A DNA stretch of 61,145 nucleotides from assembly GCA_002633005.1 (NCBI GenBank), contig NMRA01000244.1:501400-562544 (forward strand), in the 5' to 3' direction. Positions within the stretch are counted from its first letter, which is position 1. Every line of letters begins with the position of its first letter. The position numbers and the translations under genes were made by a program. Under the pieces are notes generated by a model. That model made no database searches and was not told the origin of the DNA. It saw nothing but the letters and a program-made list of their open reading frames with translations. Source of the stretch: Phoronis australis. Lineage: Eukaryota; Phoronida; Phoronidae. Shown piece by piece: positions 1-11,347 of this stretch.

Positions 1-1002
1 ACTTCAACTGGGCCTGATGGCAGCTCCCACCGTCTCTCTGCTGCTGCTAGGCGGAAGACAAAGCGGGCTCGCCAGGCGGCTCAGAAGAAGCTTGAAAACC
101 TAGAAATCGATGTTCAGCAGGGTGTTAAGCGCCCTAAGTCTGACAGCTCGACTCCTGGGACATCCTCAAAACCACCCACCAAAGTGGCTAAAGTGGATAA
201 ACTACCTTACGCTAGTGTGGCTAAGAAGGATCTTAGCGTCTTTGTGGCTGCAAAAGCTGGTGAGCCACCACTAAATGAGGACGAGGCTAAGCGTCTGAAG
301 CGCCGACTACAGATGGCATTTGTCAAACCTCAGAGACCCCGTGTCCCGCTTCATATTAAGTCAGTGAGACTTGAAAAGGGCAAACTGGCGATTGCCTGTG
401 ATAACTCAGCTACCCTTGACTGGGTCAAACTTGAGTGTAAGGAACTTACTCCTGATGGTCCTGACTCTCACAGGTCAGGGTACCACGTGATGGGTCCAGG
501 CGATCTACCTCCTGTGTTCAAGGCCTTCTGTCATGTGTCAGAGGAAGTTGCCTCTAATAAGGATGAGTTCTTGTTGGTCCTTAAGGAGTGCAACGATGAC
601 CTGGATATGACAAAGGTTCATGTGGTGTCAATGACTGCCATCAAACCAACGTTAAAATATCCCTCTAAGGGATTTACCATTGTCCTAGCCTTTGAAGAGT
701 CCGCTTGGCAGGTTCTCCGGGGGATGGATTTTCGTCCCTGGTGTGGCTTTGCTGGGCGTGTGCTTTTTAGAGCTAGGGGTAAAAGCAGTAAGGGGGCCAA
801 AGCTTCTGTCCAGGCCTCAGAAGGGATGTCAACCTCGGACATAGAAGCTGACTGTGTGCCCACCACAAAGTCAGCAGAAATGGACGTGGGTGATGAAACG
901 ACTGAGGTAGGGAATGTTGCTGAGGCTTCTGAACCTGTACCATCCAATGACAGATCTTCTCTGGCTCCTTCCCCACTCACGAGTGATGTGGAGTCTGGAT
1001 AG
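1..1002 (+). CDS. LINE ORF1 (gag-like), 5' end outside the window
   Basis: The frame is open from base 1 to the stop at 1000-1002, at least 333 residues, so the true start lies upstream. The N-terminal part is Arg/Lys-rich (codons 17-40) with Pro/Ser/Thr linkers, suggesting a nucleic-acid-binding ORF1 product. The middle (codons about 100-260) looks like a compact globular domain. The C-terminal 70 residues are acidic and Ser/Glu-rich. No CCHC zinc knuckle is visible. The assignment rests on position: a reverse-transcriptase ORF2 begins 31 bases downstream on the same strand. Such proteins coat the element RNA in the retrotransposition particle. It has no internal stop, unlike ORF2, so this copy may be fairly young. 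I do not recognise the exact domain family. Confidence 0.7.
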   Translation, partial: TSTGPDGSSHRLSAAARRKTKRARQAAQKKLENLEIDVQQGVKRPKSDSSTPGTSSKPPTKVAKVDKLPYASVAKKDLSVFVAAKAGEPPLNEDEAKRLKRRLQMAFVKPQRPRVPLHIKSVRLEKGKLAIACDNSATLDWVKLECKELTPDGPDSHRSGYHVMGPGDLPPVFKAFCHVSEEVASNKDEFLLVLKECNDDLDMTKVHVVSMTAIKPTLKYPSKGFTIVLAFEESAWQVLRGMDFRPWCGFAGRVLFRARGKSSKGAKASVQASEGMSTSDIEADCVPTTKSAEMDVGDETTEVGNVAEASEPVPSNDRSSLAPSPLTSDVESG

Positions 1003-1033
1003 ACAGTCACTGGTATATTCTTAACATGATGAA

Positions 1034-3900
1034 ATGAATCATGAGGTTAAAATCTGGCAGATAAATCTGCACCGGGCCAACAACCCATCAGTGCTTCTGC
1101 AGCAGACGCTTGAGCGCAATACCCTATTCATGGCCTTCATACAAGAGCCGTGCTGTCGGGGAAGTGCGATGATGAACACTCCTAGGAATGCCAAATCTTA
1201 TATTGCTTCACTGGGTAACAACATCAAGCCCAGGGCTGCGATTCTGGTATCCAAGGACATAACCTCAAGAATCCTTCCTGAGTTTTGTGACAGGGACACT
1301 GTGGCAGTGTCCTGTGATACACTAAGACCAAATGGTCTAATATGCACAGTATGGTGGGTCTCATCCTATATGCCAGGGGACTCTGCCGAGAACCCACCCT
1401 TACCTAAACTGAAAAAATCACCAATCAATGCAGAGCCAAGAATATCCCTTTGGTTATCTGTCGTGATGCCAATTCACATCACGAGGTGTGGCACAGCCCT
1501 GACACCAACCCAAGAGGTGAGGCACGTCTGGAGTTCATTGTCAGCTCTCAACTTTTAATATGCAACAAGGGCCATGAGTCCACATTTGTTGTCAAAAATC
1601 GGCAGGAGGTTATAGACCTTACTCTGGTTAATTTGCCTGCTGTTGTTGTGGTAACTAATTGGAGAGTGGATTCTGCACCTTCTTTATCTGACCACAGATA
1701 CATCAGGTTTGAAGTGGCGACTTTCGTTGTTCCACTATTTAGTGAGTATATGAACACCAATAAGGTGAACTGGGAACTCTATCGTTCAAAGGTTTCCAAA
1801 CTCCTTTCTACTCTAGAAACAACAAATATCAGGACTCGTTTTGATGTTAACAAATTGGCAGATGACATTAACAATGCCCTGACCAAGTCACTAAATATTT
1901 CCTGCCCCAAACGCTGTATTAAGGTCACTGGGAAACCAAAACAACAGATTTGGTGGACCAAAGAACTGGCAGCACTTCGGGGTAAGGCACGTAAAGCTCA
2001 CAGAGCGGCAATTCGGACTGACACTGACGAGTGCTGGGATGCACATCATCTTGCCTATCGTATGTTTAGGTCTGCCACACGCAAAGCAAAGCGCAATTCC
2101 TGGAGGAATTTCTGTCAGCAAACTAACAGCCTCTCTGCATCTGCAAGGTTGATGCAATTGCTTAAGAAGAATCACTCCTCCAGACTCGAGGTCATTCAAA
2201 AAGAGGATGGCTCATACACACGCTCCGCCGAGGAAACACTCGAAGTAATGATGGGTAAGCACTATCCTGATAGTGTAAACCTGTCGAGCCAAAATTCAAA
2301 AGTGACGGACTCCGAGGAGTGTGAACCATTAGCTTATGCTGATATTGAAAACATAGCCACACCACATCTCGTGGAGTTAGCTCTAATTTAAAAAGTCTTT
2401 TATACCATGGAAGTCCCCAGGACTAGACATGATATATCCTATAATGTTGCAAGAAGCTTGGATAGCACTATTCCAAATACTTATAGCAACTTACAAAGCC
2501 AGTCTTAGACTAGGTTATATCCTCAAGACTTGGACTGAAGCTAGGATAGTCTTCATTCCTAAACCAGGGAAAAACTCATACCTTTTGGGTGAATCATTTA
2601 GGCCTATAACCTTAACATCCTTTCTTCTGAAAGGACTGGAAAGGCTCATTCTGTGGCATCTTCATAAACAAGGAATACAGAACAAACTTCAGAACAATCA
2701 GTAGGCTTATAGGCCTGGCTTCTCTACGGAGACCGCTCTACATGATCTGGTTGCTAGACTGGAAAGGGCTGTTTTTAATAAACAATTTGCCCTCTGTGCC
2801 TTCATTGATCTTGTTGGTGCTTTCAGCAATATCAAGCATGATGCGATCCGAATTGCACTGAACCACTTTAAAGTGAATAGGTGTCTTACCAGGTGGATCA
2901 TTAACATGCTTGGAAGTCAATCTGTGACTGCTTGTCTAGACAATGTGAGAGTGGCGGTTCGCATCACCAGAGAAACACCTCAGGGTGGCGCTGCCTCACC
3001 CACCCTCTTTAACATGGTTATAGATGGTTTGCTGCGACAATTATCTACTGACATGGGTCCAAGCTTGTATGTTCAAGCCTATGCAGATGATATTGTTCTC
3101 AGTGTGTCTAGCATCGATCCTTACACATGTCGCTATCTTGCTCAAAAAGCACTGAATACAACAGCCACATGGGCTAAGTCAGTTGGCTTAGAAATTAGTG
3201 GTAGCAAAACAAAGGTGATTATGTTCACTTGGAAGCTTAAATTGTCAATGCGGCCTTTAACTCTGAATGGTAAACATCTTGATCTTGTAGACAAGGCGAC
3301 TTACTTAGGTGTCATTTTACACCATCGTCTTTCCTGGACCCTGCATATTACAGAAAAAATCTCAAAAGCCAAATCTGCATTAGTGAGATGCAGTCGTGCG
3401 GTGGGTAAAACTTGGGGAATGTCTCCCAAGAATATGTTCTGGGTTTATACTGCTGTTATCCGACCTGTAATGTCCTATGCTTCGTCGGTATTGGTAACGG
3501 CATTAAAACAGATTACAATTATCAACAAACTTAGGCAGCTGCAACGTCTAGCTTGTCTGTGCAACATGATCGAACCAAAAGGTTCAAAATCCTTCTGAGT
3601 CTAGATAGATTGGGTATAAGACACGTCATTCAAATTTTGACGGGCCACTGCAACCTAGCCCGACACAGACACATTACTGGGCATATGGGGAGCCCTGTGT
3701 GTCCTGAGTGTGGTACTGACGTAGAATCTCTTAAACACCTGGTAGAGTCTTGCCCAGCTTTTTATAGGCTAAGGAGCAACCTACTGGGTGGCACTGTTAC
3801 ATGCCTACAACATATAGTGCATGGCAACAAATGGAAACGTCTGTCCGTTTTCCTAAAGGAGACTGGCAGACTTGAAAACTTTCTTCACGAGGAGCTATAA
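1034..3900 (+). pseudogene. LINE ORF2: APE endonuclease + reverse transcriptase, I-group, disrupted
   Basis: ORF2 starts at ATG 1034. An exonuclease/endonuclease/phosphatase domain comes first (WQINLHRAN near the start, RDANSHHEVW near 1460, SDHRYI near 1690), then reverse transcriptase (FRPITLTS near 2600, AYRPGFSTE after 2704, TPQGGAASP near 2975, catalytic YADDIVL near 3080, YLGVIL near 3305). A C-terminal zinc-binding CPEC...H...C segment lies at 3700-3760. The reading frame is broken by a frameshift near 1445, a stop at 2389 with another shift, an in-frame TAG at 2702-2704, and a shift near 3590. The thumb motif TWGMSPKNMFW and the C-terminal LTGHC block resemble LOA/Nimb-type elements of the I group. 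Those usually carry an RNase H domain between thumb and zinc segment. Here the two are nearly adjacent, so RNase H appears deleted. The copy is inactive. Confidence 0.85.
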
Positions 3901-4011
3901 ATGGGGTCTCGTGCCTTTGCTCAGGTGTTCTGTGCAATGGGCCCAACCTTGAGGCCTGCGCACGTCTGATGCACCGCAAATGACATCAGACCACCTGCAC
4001 TGTTTTTTTTT
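3901..4011 (+). mobile_element. LINE 3' UTR and T-rich tail with stem-loop
   Basis: About 110 bases follow the ORF2 stop. They contain an 8-bp stem (GTCTGATG paired with CATCAGAC, about 3963-3992) and end in a run of T around 4003-4011. The last 85 bases closely match the 3' tail of the SINE at 15123-15363. Immediately after 4011 the sequence becomes homologous to the upstream flank of the second LRR-Ig gene (from about 47690), which places the insertion junction here. Confidence 0.75.
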
Positions 4012-4577
4012 AACTCACAATAATGTATCTTCTTTAAACTCATCCCCAGTACCAGCACCACTATCACCATCACCCCACCACCACCACCACCACCGTCATT
4101 ATCACGACCACCACCAAAATCACTATTATAATCATCAGGCGGTACTTCCGGGTAGTTGTTGGCGTCTTTATCTATGGTACAAAATCTCCGTCGCTTCATC
4201 GACTGCAAGATAATGCATTACTTTGTACGTGCGAAATAGTTGGATACTTGAAAAAATATTGGGTGCGCCTATTTACGGGGCACTGGACTGTGGTCAAGGT
4301 TTCAGATTAGCCTACATAAGACAAATAAAAATCAGCGTTTTATTTCTGTTGCGTTATAACCATGTAATCAGAGTCTGGAAACTGCATGCGAAGCAATTTG
4401 AATGTCATGTATTGGCAAAGAGGCCCGGCTAAAAAATAACGTCAGTAGTGCGTATTTTCAGGGCTATCACGAGGGTTCGTCCCGTGAAAAATATGGCTGC
4501 GTCGTTCCTCTTCCCTATGCTACATCCAATACAACATACATGGGACTGCGCACGACTTCACTCGTATAAGAGTTATT
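4012..4577. repeat. Segmental-duplication 5' flank, copy 1
   Basis: This stretch aligns with 47690-48282. Both have a CAC/CAT-rich microsatellite, then ATCTATGGTACAAAATC, then TTGGGTGCGCCT and GCACTGGACTGTG. It is upstream flank of LRR-Ig 1 that was duplicated with the gene. The His-rich ORFs read through the CAC repeat are not considered genes. Confidence 0.75.
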
Positions 4578-4990
4578 AAAGAAAACAACAACGGTTTTAA
4601 GATTTGACATGTTTCGGTGTCAATTATTCAACACCATCATTAGAAGTGAGAATACAGTGGCCACCTAGCTAGGCCCAGCAACAAGTAATGAAGCACAGAT
4701 ACAGTCAGTTACAGGGTGTGACAATGAACTAGACCAACAATGACAACCTGTGGCGTGTCACTTGCCTGTTGAGATTGGGCTTGCACCAACTGACGTGTAA
4801 AGCCTCACGAATTTTAAGCTCCTTTGTTGTTACTGCCTGGTCTATTATTGCAAAGTCATTGAAAGAGCACTGCTGATAACAATGATTGGAGTTCTGTAGG
4901 TGAATATTTACATGTGAATTTCTGTCAGAATTTAGATGTTCCTTGGTCCTGGTTTTCAAATGGCGAACACATGGAAGGAATTTTGCTTGT
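4578..4990 (-). pseudogene. Penelope-like element 3' end: GIY-YIG endonuclease C-terminus
   Basis: On the minus strand the frame ending at 4729 reads KFLPCVRHLKTRTKEHL, then SDRNSHVNIHL, then KIREALHVSWCKPNLNRQ. This is the typical C-terminal part of the GIY-YIG endonuclease domain of Penelope-like retroelements (TRIKEHL...SHI..H...KIKEAL.I...KP.LN.Q). Only about 90 codons remain; a stop lies just upstream. Bases 4578-4728 hold the 3' UTR, including the GACACCGAAACATGTC type of motif common after these ORFs. The reverse-transcriptase part is absent. It is a 5'-truncated, dead copy. Confidence 0.75.
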
Positions 4991-7900
4991 TGAGATCAGA
5001 AGCACATTTTAAGTGTCATGAAAAATACACTTTGTTAAATCACTTTTAGCCTTTTTCACATATTTTAACTCAGTTATTAAATAAGACTTGGGTACAAAGA
5101 TTATTAGTTTCTACATATAAACATGAAGATGAAACGTCAAGTATGTTCTGCCTTACAAAAGTAGTTTGTCTTGTGTTTTCTTTTATAATTTTCTAATATT
5201 TCTCCTACTATTCTGTTACAGGTGAGAGAAAACAACTGAAACCAACCGCTTGACCATCTATTTTACCTTTGGACAAAGTGAAAAGCAATCCTTCAGCAAT
5301 AACCTGAGAGAAATGAACCTAATTCAGGAATTCACCACTTGATATGGCTGATTATGAACTCCATTGCAATGTTGTTTCTTTGTATGTATGTGCTTGTTCA
5401 GTTTGCCATTTTGTTTTTTAAATACACTGATAATTGTTTATTCTGGAACCTTGTGCATAGCAGATACTTGTCCAGCTAGCTACAATTGAAAACATAGTAT
5501 TATTTTTCTTGCATGTGGAACTTTTGTTCATAGACAAGTTAACACAAACCATAAAATTGTTCAAAGGCCTTCTTGAAAAAGCTCTAAAAATAATTACACA
5601 CACAAACAAATCAAATGCAAACAAAGGGAATACTTCATTTTGATCGCTGAACATTTCTATAGGTCAACAGGAAAGTGACAGTTCGCCAGCGTATTCGATA
5701 ATCATTTCAGCTTTATCAAGAATAAGCACAACTACACTGTATGGGGCTTTAAAACTGAAGAAATATTGTGGTTTCAATAATTAGTGACAAACTTGCCTGT
5801 TGATTAAAAATTTATTTGATCATCAAAGTGTAACATTAACGGGCTTTCTACTGACGATAAGACAATCGATGCAGTCACTGAATGTCATTTACCCATAATG
5901 TGTACCAAAATGAAAAGGTTTTACCATTAGTATGAAGCCTTTCTTCTGAAAGGAAAAGTTAATGTCACTCACTGAGAAAAGACAGGTAATTTACACCAGA
6001 TGCTTTTGGTTTCCATTTCACTGGGATCTAGTTTCAATGGCCTATCAAAGCTTTTGTAAAAAGGTCCAGTTTCGGCATGTGGCTTTCTTTCACGTAACCT
6101 CATTCAGCCTCAATAACATCCACAATTAGACCCTTGAAGGTAAACACAACAGCATATCACTTGAATCGTTTTGTGCCCAAAAACGGACCCTGAACTAAAC
6201 CAGAGTGTCACTAGGTCTTCTTTAGCTTCAGTCCCTCATGTTTCTTCCAGGAAAGGAAATAAGCTACTGTCCACACATGACTCATTGCCTATTAAAGGAC
6301 ATTTTCACCGACGAGGCTCACTTGTGGCGCAGTCAGATATAGTTCCTCTTCACACACAAACAATCCACTGACACATAGTATTATGGTAACTTAGCATTGC
6401 GATTCACATTTCTCCAGGGCCACTGACTTCTGCATTGTGCCATGCATCACTACTGGTGTGTGGAAGTGCTGTGGGAAGAGAACGGAGTAACAAAGCTTGT
6501 CTATGTTGCGGCTTTAAATGGCCTTGAAATATCACTAAACCTGGAACGAATATTGAAATATGAATAATTAAGTACTCCAGGTTGAGTCAAAAATGCTACC
6601 CCTGTTTTTCAAAAATATGAAATGGTCACTGCTCTACAATTTCACATAAAATCCAATAATTACTATTTTTAGAAACCAAGGGTGTTTATAATAAGTATTA
6701 CATAAAACCGCATCTCGTTTGTAGCCATAACAATTCTTTAAACGCATCACTTGTCATCAAAACATACATTTTTTTTGCGACAACTTCAAACCTTTTTTAC
6801 CAATTTTCAAGCCTTTTTATTTTTGATACTTTCAGCAATTTTAAACTCCGATTACAGATTCATGGGTCTGTCAAGCATACTTCTAGTCTAAGGCTGAGGG
6901 AACCGTTTCTCAGTCTCTATTTTTCTTTTAATTGAAGATATGAAGACTTGGGTCATTTAAAAATGATCGATAATCTTTCTATTGTTTAACAGTAATTACA
7001 AATCGTAAGGTATCATCAAAATGCAATTTTCACAAAAATGGCAGTCATTTGAATTTGTAAACGACTTGCAACATTTCGAGTTAAGACTATTCAGTCACTG
7101 AAAATTCAGAAAATGTAATATATTTTGATGTGTTTACATTTGATAGCAAAACAGTTTCATGAAATAAACTTGAAGGGACTTCAAGACGTTTAAGAATTAC
7201 CTTACCATGCTCTTTCCTCCCAGGCATGTATTACCTGTTACTTTCACACATTCATTTTCACTAAATTTTACAACCCCAACCCCCTATGCCAATCCCTCGA
7301 TAAGGACCTGAATAAGTAAATTTAACAAAACAATTTACATACATTTCTTTAAAAATAGCTGTTCCTTTTCAAAGGCTTTGTTCGTTGTCTCCGATATAGA
7401 AAGTAGGCTTTGACAACAGATCTGCACTGGATGGGAATTAAGATCTTGCTGAGCAGCAGAAACCAATTTTTGTTAATTCAGGTACGGTGCAGCCCTCAAA
7501 CGTAAAACCAAAGGTCACGTGAAAACAGACATGATAGAATTCATATTTCAACGTGTAATAGATTTCCGGAAGACATATGATAGGGAGTAAACAAGTAGTC
7601 TAATGCAATGCACATTTGTCACGTACCCTTTGCCATAGGGCTTGGATTGTAATCTTAACTCACTAACCAATATCGAGTTGACAGTATAAACATTCAGCTT
7701 AGATTGATGAAACTGTCGCTGATAAACCTGTTAGAAATCATTCCGAACAATAATAATACTTTGATGTGCGAAAAGATCCCGAGTTTTACGTCAGGTATCC
7801 TAACACGCATCACAACAAACAAAGATTAACCCGACTGGCGCCTGCCGCGAAGTCGAAATCGGCGAGTACCTCAGTTAACAGGCATCAGTAGAATAAACAT

Positions 7901-8249
7901 GGAATAATCGATAAAATAATCACAAACCTTACCTTTGTATAAGGTCGTGCTTTGTTCCTCTCATAGAAGCACCCTTTTTACCCAATCTCAGATTCAGTTG
8001 GCACGGCTGCAAGCCATTTCACCATGTATTTAAAGGGCTTGAGAAATCGAGGCTGCTTAATCTATCACCATTAGTACACGCGCGCCCTCTAGTTATTGAA
8101 AATTTTCCGAATAGCTCCATTAAAATATCGTTTTTATGGAAATTATGCGTCTTATTTTTCATAGCGTATAAATGTCGGGGCAATGCCCTTTGCTGAACAA
8201 GCGATTGTTGCGCGTGCTCATTTAAGTATTCTATTTTCACGTTCGATGA
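4991..8249. other. No gene recognised (inside the 3.8 kb insertion)
   Basis: AT-rich sequence with only short ORFs, none with recognisable similarity. It may include decayed Penelope body or another unrecognised element. Confidence 0.5.
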
Positions 8250-8404
8250 CGTCAGCCGCTGAGTGGTGTAGTGGTAAAGTCGGCGACTCTTGAGGCCCGG
8301 GTTGGAATTCGGCCTCGGTTTCCCGCCAAAATGTTATCTCACTAGTGAGATAACTTTATGGGTTATTACACGATTGTATCTGCCATTCGAGGCTAATATT
8401 GTGG
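8250..8404 (+). mobile_element. tRNA-derived SINE-like head
   Basis: The segment TGGTGTAGTGGTAAAGTCGG resembles a Pol III A box. GGGTTGGAATTC about 30 bases later resembles a degenerate B box. It is followed by unrelated sequence up to the right-hand 13-bp repeat. The anticodon arm is not convincing, so a real tRNA is unlikely. It may be a SINE or the tRNA-like end of the larger insertion. Confidence 0.45.
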
Positions 8405-8417
8405 TATAAGAGTTATT

Positions 8418-8584
8418 ATTTTTAACTACCAATCACGGCGTGGAAGACATTTTATAAACCAGAAAAAGAACAGAAGCAGTTCATTGGTTGAGTCTTTATT
8501 CCAACGTCTGTACTCAACGTATTTTGTTTAAAAGACTTCAGTGCAAGCATAGTGGAGTGCCTCGACAACTTTCGGCAGCGTAAC
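8418..8584 (+). promoter_or_regulatory. Conserved 5' region of LRR-Ig 1
   Basis: About 165 bases upstream of the ATG are well conserved with 48291-48453 upstream of LRR-Ig 2, including AAGACTTCA and GCAAGCATAGTG close to the start. Conservation stops less abruptly than in the neighbouring TE-filled sequence. It is probably 5' UTR and proximal promoter; no TATA box is certain. Confidence 0.4.
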
Positions 8585-11347
8585 ATGGATTTCAACTCCT
8601 GTTTTACCCTTATTCTGGGATTGTGTTCCCTGGTAAAACCTCTTCAAGCATGTACAATCAACAAAAATGCAATTGCACGCGGGGGAAATATTTTAGTAGA
8701 GTCGTGTGGAATACAGGAAGTTCTGCAAATGTTGTCTAGTGGCTTGAACTTTGTTAGTGTTAAAACGGCAAGGTTCAGAGGCAGTCAGATCAAATTTGTT
8801 CCAGGAGGAATTTTTGATGGCCTAGTACAAGTCGTGAGGTTAGATATTAGTAACAACCACATTCAGACAATCTCTGAAGCAGCGTTTACGAAGTTAGGAA
8901 ATCTGAAAATTATTTACCTTGGAAACAACAACATGTCCGTGGTGCCGGATGGAGTTTTTACTCGTTTGGAAAACCTGGAGACATTGGATTTACAGTTTAA
9001 CAGAATTCAGACGATTTCTGAAAACGCATTCTCGGAAATGTCAAGTCTCAAAGTGTTGGACTTGGGATCCAATTTAATTTCTTCATTCCCGGCCACCTGT
9101 CTTCCGGCAGTGTCCACGCCATTTAAGATATACTTGATGGATAATATCTTTACAAGTGCAAATAACACCGCTTTTAGTAGAAGAAGCCATGTTCGAGAAG
9201 TCTATTTAGAGCACAACAGTCTGTCGTCCTTGCAACCAAACTTTTTCGAAGGCTTGGAGAACGCCGAGGAAATCTATTTGGATTCTAATCAAATCGATGG
9301 ATTAATGGACTCGCCGTTTAGAAACCTTGGTGCCTTGCTCGTTCTCAGTCTCCGTCATAACAAAATCTCAACTGTTAATGTATCATCTTTCCGAGGACTG
9401 TCTCATCTCGAACGGCTGGACCTCAGTCGTAACTACATCGAACAACTTAAAAGGAGAGTGTTTGAACACCTCCCGTTGCTATGCATTCTTTACATTACTG
9501 GCAATAGACTGAAAACGATTGAAAAAGGTGCGATGGATGGTCTTCGTTTTCTGCGTCACTTGGATTTATCTGATAATGAGATTGGTCTGATTGAACAAGA
9601 CTGGACAGAAACTCCTATGGTGTGGCATATAGATTTATCCCAAAATGCGTTGAAAATTGTAACAAACGAAACTCTGTACGGCTTATATGCGATGAAGCAA
9701 CTTTATATGTCCGACAACAAAATTGCAGCGTTTAGTAACGATGCGTTTGCCACTTTATTACAACTCAAAAGGTTGTCCCTGAGTGCCAATAATATCAGGA
9801 GCTTACCAGTTTTACTTTTTAAGCCCACTCAATCACTAACTTACCTTAAGATGAATGTCAATGAATTTTCGGAAGTAAGACATGACATCTTCAAGTACTG
9901 CTCCTTGACTAAACTCGATATCCACGTACATTCACTCTCGCAACTTCCGGCGACAGCAGCTCCGACCTTAAGCATTCAATTTAATTTGCCTGGTCCTGTG
10001 CAACATGACATACATTCAGGTCAATTATCTGTCGCGTATTTCGGAAATGAACCCTTCATCCTATCATTGTCAATTATGCAGCTGGTGCGAGCTGAACGAA
10101 TAAGTATTCCAAGCAGCAAAATCTCTCATGTTGAAGATAAGGTGTTTGTACATATGGAAACTATGATGGTGTCTTCGTTGTCTTTGCAGCTTAACGAAAT
10201 CACGCGATTGACGAATAATACTTTTGTCGGTCTAACCTATCTTTCGAACTTGAATTTAAAAGGTAATCTGATTGCGGACATTCAAAAAGGAACATTTCAG
10301 TCACTGCCACGCTTAAAAAAATTGTCACTTGGAAGTAATAAATTAAACTACTTATCCCTTGGTTTGTTCAGCAATTTAAATCTATTAAATATCATTGATT
10401 TGTCAGGTAACGAAATAGTGAAAATTGACGAAAGTTGTTTTGAAGATCTTATTATGTTGGGACAAATGGATCTTAGCAATAACCGCCTTAAAAATATCAC
10501 TAGGTACACATTCAACGGCCCCCTTCAAAATTTAGTGCATCTGTCGCTAAGTCAAAACGAAATTACTTCAATAGACGAGAGCGCGTTTGCTAATCTAAGG
10601 GGCGTGGTCAACCTAAATCTGAGCCACAACAACATCGATCACGTGCCAGGAAAATTATTTGAGTCGCTCATCAATCTTCGCTATTTAGCTTTGGATAACA
10701 ACTTGATAAAAGGAATCGGAAATATTGTTCTACCAAATCTCTCAGATATGTACACTTTGGACGTGTCTAACAACCAAATACAAGTGTTGCCCAAGATCAT
10801 CATTGACCATGCTATAGCAAGACTTAGGCCTTTTGAGCTTAAACTTCAGAGGAATCCTTTTCATTGCAACTGTTTATTGAGAGATTTTCAAGATTTATTT
10901 AGGAAAAGCGGACTTACTATTCTGGAATTTGTCGAAGTACCAACTTGTCATACACCATTTTTCTCGAGTCCAAATCATGAGAAGTTTGTCAATCTCAAAC
11001 TGACATGCACCAAGCCTTCTGTTCCAGAAATCCGTTTTGAAGTAGTAAATGGCAACCTAGCAGTGTATTGCTCGTCTGATGGAGATCCCGCACCGACTGT
11101 CACAATTGTCACCCCTGCTGGAGAAACTTATGAATTCACATCTCTTCCCTCCGAATTACGCATTGAAGGGAGTGTAAATTTGACACCCCTTGACATCATC
11201 CACAGATCTAAAGGTGTACTGTGTAATGCTACGAACGAGGTTGGAACCTGGGAAAGTGTAGCAGTAGTTCCAAATCTAAGCAGTTCATTGAGATTTGCAC
11301 GAATCCTATTGTTTGCGCATGCCGTTTGGGTTTACCTCGTCTTTTAG
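8585..11347 (+). CDS. Leucine-rich-repeat / immunoglobulin protein 1, secreted or GPI-anchored
   Basis: Intronless gene of 920 residues. The ATG at 8585 is chosen because it aligns with the only ATG of the paralogue at 48454 and begins a signal peptide (MDFNSCFTLILGLCSLVKPLQA, residues 1-22). Residues about 60-755 hold roughly two dozen 24-residue LRRs (LxxLxLxxNxI pattern). A degenerate stretch at about 440-520 (LPGPVQHDI) interrupts them. An LRR C-terminal cap with CNC...C...C follows at about 755-815. One Ig-like domain comes next (cysteines in VYCSSDGDP and GVLCNATNEVG, about 825-895). The last 20 residues are hydrophobic after an SSS stretch and have no cytoplasmic tail, as expected for a GPI signal. 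It should act outside the cell as an adhesion or recognition receptor. The ligand is unknown. Its 3' half is nearly identical to the paralogue, while the N-terminal LRRs differ mostly at exposed strand positions. Confidence 0.93.
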   Translation: MDFNSCFTLILGLCSLVKPLQACTINKNAIARGGNILVESCGIQEVLQMLSSGLNFVSVKTARFRGSQIKFVPGGIFDGLVQVVRLDISNNHIQTISEAAFTKLGNLKIIYLGNNNMSVVPDGVFTRLENLETLDLQFNRIQTISENAFSEMSSLKVLDLGSNLISSFPATCLPAVSTPFKIYLMDNIFTSANNTAFSRRSHVREVYLEHNSLSSLQPNFFEGLENAEEIYLDSNQIDGLMDSPFRNLGALLVLSLRHNKISTVNVSSFRGLSHLERLDLSRNYIEQLKRRVFEHLPLLCILYITGNRLKTIEKGAMDGLRFLRHLDLSDNEIGLIEQDWTETPMVWHIDLSQNALKIVTNETLYGLYAMKQLYMSDNKIAAFSNDAFATLLQLKRLSLSANNIRSLPVLLFKPTQSLTYLKMNVNEFSEVRHDIFKYCSLTKLDIHVHSLSQLPATAAPTLSIQFNLPGPVQHDIHSGQLSVAYFGNEPFILSLSIMQLVRAERISIPSSKISHVEDKVFVHMETMMVSSLSLQLNEITRLTNNTFVGLTYLSNLNLKGNLIADIQKGTFQSLPRLKKLSLGSNKLNYLSLGLFSNLNLLNIIDLSGNEIVKIDESCFEDLIMLGQMDLSNNRLKNITRYTFNGPLQNLVHLSLSQNEITSIDESAFANLRGVVNLNLSHNNIDHVPGKLFESLINLRYLALDNNLIKGIGNIVLPNLSDMYTLDVSNNQIQVLPKIIIDHAIARLRPFELKLQRNPFHCNCLLRDFQDLFRKSGLTILEFVEVPTCHTPFFSSPNHEKFVNLKLTCTKPSVPEIRFEVVNGNLAVYCSSDGDPAPTVTIVTPAGETYEFTSLPSELRIEGSVNLTPLDIIHRSKGVLCNATNEVGTWESVAVVPNLSSSLRFARILLFAHAVWVYLVF

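Larger units (their letters stand above)
4565..8417. mobile_element. 3.83 kb insertion bounded by 13-bp direct repeats
   Basis: The 13-mer TATAAGAGTTATT occurs at 4565-4577 and again at 8405-8417. The second LRR-Ig locus is contiguous at the corresponding point (TATGGGGGGTATT, about 48278-48290) with no insert. Bases 4578-8404 therefore look like an insertion with a target-site duplication. The left end carries a Penelope-like 3' end in minus orientation. The right end carries a tRNA-like segment. The middle shows no recognisable ORF. Confidence 0.7.

Noticed and set aside
3980-4213. His-rich ORF over the CAC repeat (also 47695-47913)
   Set aside because: Low-complexity translation of a microsatellite in a duplicated non-coding flank; no conserved frame between copies.
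8552-8584. 11-residue N-terminal extension of LRR-Ig 1
   Set aside because: It would need a GTG start. The paralogue begins at the ATG aligned with 8585, which also starts the signal peptide.
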